DNA from: Glandiceps talaboti
Taxonomy: Eukaryota; Hemichordata; Enteropneusta; Spengelidae
NCBI RefSeq assembly: GCF_964340395.1
Contig: NC_135560.1
Location: forward strand, 24,767,675 to 24,831,674
DNA: 64,000 nt
Direction of reading: 5' to 3'
Shown: piece by piece, positions 56,050 through 64,000 of the stretch
How the letters are laid out: each line of letters starts with the position of its first letter
Position numbering within the stretch: position 1 is the first letter of the stretch
Position numbers and translations under genes: made by a program
Notes under the pieces: model-generated
What the model was told of the DNA's origin: nothing
Database searches by the model: none
Seen by the model: only the letters and a program-made list of their open reading frames with translations

Positions 56050-56430
56050 AAAAGTTGTTTGGTTCTGGTTACCCGACCCCACCTAGTTTTTTCACTCCGA
56101 CCCTAAACCTTTTTTTTACGTATTTGAGAAAGATAATAATAAAATCACAAGAAATAATGGGTGCGGAAACTGGCATCAACCTAAAAAGACAATATAAAAC
56201 TATTCTTCTAATCTGTAATGGCTGTACATCTGATAGGAAGAAATAAACAACACATAGAGACCATTTGGAAAACGATGGAAAACCTGAACTAGACACTCAC
56301 ATATGAAAAAACCTAATAAAAAAAAAATCTACCTACCCCACCTATTTTAAATTGAATTTAATCGGAACCACACAATTTTTTTACGCCTGATCCTGAATTT
56401 TAAATCAATCTCAAAGGTCACTCAGTAAAC
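56050..56430 (+). repeat. Dispersed repeat family E, copy 2
   Basis: Copy of 50040-50290: GGTTACCCGACCCCACCTAG, ATCTGTAATGGCTG, CCTGAACTAGACACTCAC. It extends further with CTACCTACCCCACCTATTTT. Confidence 0.7.
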
Positions 56431-56975
56431 TGATTTAAACTTGCACTTGGTGCAACTGGAACATATTATTCATCAAGTAACTAAAATTATATTCACTAAA
56501 AATTGGTCAATTGCATATAAAGCACATTGTATCTATTAATTAATGGTCAATATATAGGTAGTGCAGTGAAAAATTTAAATCTTGAACGAAAGCCTGGCTT
56601 TGAACCTGTCACCATATCAAAATTACACTACATGTAGTTTGTAACTGTAGTATCACTTTTTCGATCAGACAACCACAATCTATGCACTGAACATTGTTTA
56701 AGTATCAATAACAAGTCTTCATGGAAGATATAGACCCCAAAAAAGTGTTTCTTGTAGTGACTACAACTAGTTCTTTAGTGTGTACATTATGTCGCAGGTT
56801 GTAAGTTCAAAAATGACAACAACTATGGCATGGCCTTTAAGGCAAACAAAAAGATACACTGGCAACATCTGAAAGGGTTAATTGCTTATCTATTATGTGT
56901 AGATCCTTGACACTTTCAGGCACATTAGCATTAATATTTATATTACCTTAATGAATTCAAAATAGGAAGACATAG
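56431..56975. other. Unassigned repeat-like DNA
   Basis: No gene was seen; probably the 5' part of the element described next. Confidence 0.35.
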
Positions 56976-56979
56976 CTAT

Positions 56980-57560
56980 TTTACCCTGAAGATGAAGGTC
57001 AAGGTCAAAAGTCAGTGTGTCATTAGAAAGCTCATCATTTATAACCACGATGAAGGCACTTGAATAGGGTCTCTATCTGTTAAGCATCAAGAGTTATCGG
57101 CCAAAATGTGAATATTTATGACAAATATGGCTGCTATTTTGCCGTTATCATGGGGGTTGTGAAACGAAGTGATGTGTATATGCAGACTATAGTATCTGAC
57201 ATTTGTACAAGGTTTGGTTGAAATCAGTGAATGCATATCAGAGATATACATACACTTTGACAATAATATAGCTATTTGACCTTGAAGATGGAGTTCAAGG
57301 TCAAAAGTCAATGTGCCATTAAAAAGCTCATGATTTATAACATGGGTGAAGATATTTGAATGAGGCCTCTATCTGTTGACCTTCAAAAGTTATTTGGCAA
57401 AGTGTGATTATTTACGACAAATATGGCTGCATTTCGCTGTTGTCATGAGGGTTGTAAAACCAAGTAAAGTGACGTGCATATGCCCTCTATAACATCTGAC
57501 ATTTCTAACAAACAGAGCCCAACGTAGTAGCTGTCGTCGGGCTTCGTCCTTTGGGGGCTA
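56980..57560 (+). mobile_element. Tandem pair of units of about 297 bp with GGGGGCTAA terminus
   Basis: Unit starts CCTGAAGATGAAGGTCAAGG (about 56983) and CCTTGAAGATGGAGTTCAAGG (about 57279) are followed in both by GTCAAAAGTCA, CATTA.AAAGCTCAT, TCTCTATCTGTT, GACAAATATGGCTGC and TCTGACATTT. It ends GGGCTTCGTCCTTTGGGGGCTAATTAG, like the end of the element at 42300-44037. Confidence 0.65.
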
Positions 57561-58040
57561 ATTAGACATTGTACATGTCAATCAGAGGTTGATCTTATCC
57601 GTAATTAGTGCTTTAACGTTGTGAAATCATGATCGTTTTTGATGAATCAAATTTGATTCGATTTATTGTACCATACCATACCATACCATACCATGTATAC
57701 CGCTACGAAAATACATTCACCTACAGGTGATTCAACACTATCGAGTGTACAATATTACCAGTAAGTTATTGTATCTATGGTAACAAAACCTTTCAAAACA
57801 ATGTACCAGTATCAGCGGGGACGGCTTTCTTGATGATGAAAACTAGTATAATATAGCTCTAGGTTGATTTAGTTAGGATAAACAGAGACTGTCATTATTG
57901 GGTGTTTATAGATGTCTAATCCGGATGGTTTTATGATAGAATTTTAATGACGTCCAGTAACAGCGTGTTATTGAGTCAGTGCTCAGGCGGTATGCTACAT
58001 CGCCATTGATCGGATTGATCAAATTATTGATTCCCGCCTG
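57561..58040. other. Unassigned DNA
   Basis: Includes a short (CCATA)n run at about 57670-57695. No gene was recognised. Confidence 0.4.
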
Positions 58041-58044
58041 CCTG

Positions 58045-58100
58045 CCCGCTCGTTCGATCGATCGATCGTGTGTGCGCGCGCGCGCGCGCGTGTGTGTGTG
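58045..58100. repeat. (GATC)n-(GC)n-(GT)n microsatellite
   Basis: Short runs of CGAT, CG and TG; the LINE begins directly after it. Confidence 0.9.
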
Positions 58101-58102
58101 TT

Positions 58103-60481
<2,379 letters not shown>

Positions 60482-62339
60482 TGTCCAGCAGGACACTTCG
60501 CAGAATTACCATCTAAATTCAAACATTTTCTTATTGTTATAGTGACAAATTGAAAATGTACAAAGTAAATAAATTGAAAAGACATACAGCTACAATTCAC
60601 AGAGTTTCAATGAAGGTGTTGCCATGATAGCTCTAAACACAGACAACATGATGAATAGTGTTTTGAAACGTGAGGCTTCACATGATATTATAACATAACC
60701 TTCTTACCTGATAATCTTGACTAAATGTTGACTTTATGGCATTTCAAGCTGGGCTGTGGGTGGCATTACAGTATGTAGTGTGTACCATACGTTCATGGTC
60801 CAACAGAGTGGCATGAATAGTTGTTTACACTAGAATATAACTGCGTGGGCGAATGACGAGGTCGAGTCGAAAGCGAGTTGAGTATATAAATCTTCTTATG
60901 TCTATTTTCTAGTTTTTAATGACAGTAAGATATGTATAGCTGCTAGCACATCAATGAACAATAACATATTGCAACAATAATGTGTCTGTATTTTTTGCAG
61001 ATAATTTCGTTAATACCTGACATAAATGAATGTAAAGATTTATTAAATTATTATATTCCGTTTATAGTGTAGAATGCCTGCCAATATTCGCCTATGCAAT
61101 ACTGCAATGCGAAAATGACATACTACAGTTACACAATGAAATACTGCAATGCTTGGATGCCGTACGCCGGTTCGAGAATTTCATTATGACTTATTGACAT
61201 GATGATATACTGTAATGCGAGTTTACCGTTTACGATTATGCACTTCTACCTGATGGTGCTACATGTGGATGTACGCCCCCATGCGAAAACTTTTTAATGA
61301 TGAATTGACATTATGCCATTATTCAATGACGTAATAACATAAACATGCAATAAAAAAAATGCAGTACTGAGAGGATGAGATGATGACATAATATGCGGTT
61401 ACTTTTTGTCGAATTGCAATGCATAATAAGAGTATTATATGACAGTACTGCGATGATGAGATGATGATACACTCTTTGTCATAAAAGCTTAGCATTGGTG
61501 TTTGAGACACACACAATCCTTGTTTGAAACACACACAATCCTTGTCATAAGAGCTTAGCATTTGCCGTTTTGTGCAACAATTGATGTGACCGCTGAGTTA
61601 TGTCCTGGGTATATGCCTGTTTATTAGTATTTCGGAAGGTCAAAGTTTACAGTGTTGCTTATGTCATAGCCTTGTTGTGCTTGTGTTGAAACCTTCACAT
61701 GTCGTACAATTATGGTAGTTTTATGTAGTTTTCTTTCATGTACTCGTGTATGTAAAACGTTGTGCTTTTTACGGATTACACTCAAAATAAACAGTTCATT
61801 AATATGCACTATTCCGACCATTTAGTTCGATTTTACGTGTTTTATTCCAAGGTTTTACAATTTACGAAAATCAAAATGGCCCGACTACAAAGTACAAAAA
61901 TCTCCCTTGCCTTCACTCTCAGAATTCGCGTCATTACACAGTGTACAAACAGGTCGTCGGTTTAATGCCTTGGTTTGATGTTCACTGACAAAGACATGCC
62001 TAGACTATTCTAGTGCTGGTGAGATACATCATTAGTTGGTTGTACCTTCTGGCCATCGTATCAACAGGTATGACCTGCTAACGATGTATCTTAACAGCGC
62101 AATGAACAGGCTATGAAAATACAGGCATAATAACACAAATTTATATCGTACCAAGAATTACAGTACCAAAAACTATTACTAGTACCTATGAAATACATCT
62201 CAACACATTGCTTTCGACATTAATTTGTATAGTTTATTTGCGAGAATATTAATTCTATATGGCTGAAACGTACGGTTAATGGCAACGACTAGCGCAACCA
62301 ATTCTTACTTCTTAATTTCTGTAAGGGCAGGTTATAATT
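60482..62339. other. Unassigned DNA with short local repeats
   Basis: 61080-61220 repeats the word ATACTGCAATG several times. 61460-61560 repeats CACACACAATCCTTGT and CTTAGCATT. No gene was recognised. Confidence 0.4.
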
Positions 62340-62349
62340 TAGGGATATA

Positions 62350-62403
<54 letters not shown>

Positions 62404-62464
62404 CTGTCTGTCTTCACGCGTCCTTGCTTGTGTACGTGCGTGTGTGTGTGTGTGTGTGCGCATG

Positions 62465-62523
<59 letters not shown>

Positions 62524-63411
62524 GCTATATACACAATGTTTTGCGGTAATTAGGCTATATCTTAAGAATGCACTATTCAAACTTAATATAATATGGTAAT
62601 ACATTAATGATAACAAAGTACATATGTCATCTAAAGTTTGATAATATAGCTTGTAGCTTTAATGACTCATTTGCATAATTAATGATTCGAAGTATTAGGC
62701 TATATCTTAAGATTGCATGCTTCAAATTCAATATAATGTGATATGTACTTCAAAAATAACATCGCACATGTTCTGAAAGCATTAGTTTTAACGAGTCATT
62801 GCATAATTAATAATTTTCAGCAATTAGGCTATATAGGAAGAGTGGAAGCTTCAATTGCTATATAATTTAATACACACATTCATGATACCAGGGTGCACAT
62901 TTCTCAAAAAGCTTATTGATTTAACTTTTAGTTTTAATGATTCAGTTGCATAATTAATGATTTTCAGTAATTAGGCAATATCTTAAGAATACAAATTCAT
63001 ACTTCAAATTCAATATAATTTGGTACATACTTCATACAGAACAAAGTACATGTAAACTGTGTGCCCCTTTCAAGTTGATGTGCCCGTATAAAAATGATTT
63101 TAAACACTGGTCAATCAATTAATATTGCTAAATATTGTATAGCCTCGGTTTGGATATAACATATATTCAAAAATGTAAATTTCAGTGTCGAAATCCCACA
63201 GCTTCTAAAAAGCTTGCTGGTGTAGATTTTAGTTATAATGAATCATTTGCATAATTTTTTTCAGAGTTTCAGTAATTAGGCTATATCTTGAAAATGCACT
63301 CTTCAAATTAATTTAAATTTGGTACATACTATAAACATGTTCTGCTGCATTCAAATAATTATTGTGTGTAGGAACGAAAATCTAATGATTGCCCTTACGG
63401 AAGGCAATCAG
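62340..63411 (-). mobile_element. Pearl/HINE-like element with about six core units
   Basis: Core units start near 62547, 62694, 62822, 62969 and 63274, with one diverged unit near 63120. The spacing is 128-147 bp and each unit carries AATTAGGCTATATCTTAAG, TCAAATTCAATATAAT and CATTTGCATAATTAATGA. One side has a (TG)n/(TGTC)n microsatellite (62350-62523), the other a palindrome ATTGCCCTTACGGAAGGCAAT at about 63390. The orientation is opposite to the copies at 1340, 9690, 31440 and 34730. No protein is encoded. Confidence 0.65.
62350..62523. repeat. (GT)n-(TGTC)n compound microsatellite
   Basis: About 25 GT units, a mixed part, and about 14 TGTC units. Open frames with Cys-Val or Asp-Arg-Gln-Thr repeats are artefacts. 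Confidence 0.97.
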
Positions 63412-64000
63412 CTTAAATATGGTCATTTCTGCGATTATATTTTTGTGCCCCAAAACCATCTAAAGTAAACTTTTTTTCTCACCCTTCAATCTTCTGTTTG
63501 TCCCTCATTTTATTGCTTTATTCTCAAATCCACAATTGTACTGACATTTCTAAATGCTACGATTTTAACGCTCGAAAATGAAACAATACGTTTTGAAAAT
63601 GATAACGTTGCGATCTTCAAACCTGTTCACAAGCACGACAGTGTAGATCATATTTGGGTCATCAACAATTCCTACTGATTCTTTCACCCAGTCAGCTTTC
63701 CTTCATCTTAATTAAAAACAGCACAGTGTAAGGCAATGGCGAATGGGTTATTACGTAGTGAACGATTTTGATCGACACAACATTATAAGACTTATCAACC
63801 AAGTCGTGTAAGCTGAACAAAATAGTTTTGAAAATTGAAATTCTACAACTCAGCCATTGATATAATCTCAGAACTGAATGTGAGTAAATCTATTTGGAAT
63901 TACTTTCCATGCGACATCTAATTCTACTCTACATAGTGAAATAAAATAAGCCTCAAGAAGAAATGTTGTCAGAAGCGACTTAGTCTAATACTTTTGTTTT
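63412..64000. other. Unassigned DNA at the right edge
   Basis: No recognised content. Confidence 0.4.

Overview
This is a gene-poor, AT-rich stretch of animal nuclear DNA. The evidence is interrupted coding with GT/AG splice signals, long introns, retroelement debris of metazoan type, dense microsatellites and no bacterial operon structure. The only cellular gene recognised with confidence is a minus-strand class A GPCR of the GnRH/AKH/corazonin receptor superfamily. Its exons are spread from 35987 down to 3858, and its TM6-TM7 end was not found and probably lies left of position 1. An invertebrate is likely. Bivalve-type (pearl/HINE-like) tandem-core repeats and AGGTCA-rich repeats lean towards a lophotrochozoan such as a mollusc, but that is inference and the species cannot be named.

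Layout. 1-3857: beyond the last GPCR exon seen, with a terminal piece of a pearl/HINE-like repeat and a hairpin-bearing MITE (2357-2915). 3858-5191: GPCR exons 4 and 3. 5192-13318: intron 2, with a palindromic MITE, core repeats and a decayed LINE. 13319-13381: a 63-bp exon. 13382-35459: the 22-kb intron 1. It holds a possible nested minus-strand gene (18096 to about 13929, interrupted by an in-frame TAA), four LINE pieces, a Harbinger-like 1.6-kb element, several Penelope-like (PLE) pieces and many dispersed repeats. 35460-35987: exon 1 with the start codon. 35988-64000: mostly transposons. These are a PLE N-terminal relic (40781-41077), a 115-bp tandem array, a 185-bp exact duplication, a 543-bp MITE with about 108-bp TIRs, a nearly complete PLE ORF (53153-55030), a 5'-truncated LINE (58103-60481) and a pearl/HINE-like element (62340-63411).

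The most interesting locus is 27307-29059. Two PLE 3' ends converge tail to tail, and each is followed by a short sequence that keeps the invariant core of a type I hammerhead ribozyme: plus strand 27574-27618 and minus strand 27963-28003. A third, headless PLE tail between them starts, to within 1-2 nt, at the predicted ribozyme cleavage position. This suggests that ribozyme-processed RNA was the template for insertion.

No tRNA, rRNA, CRISPR or prokaryotic feature was seen. All assignments come from reading the sequence; no database was searched.
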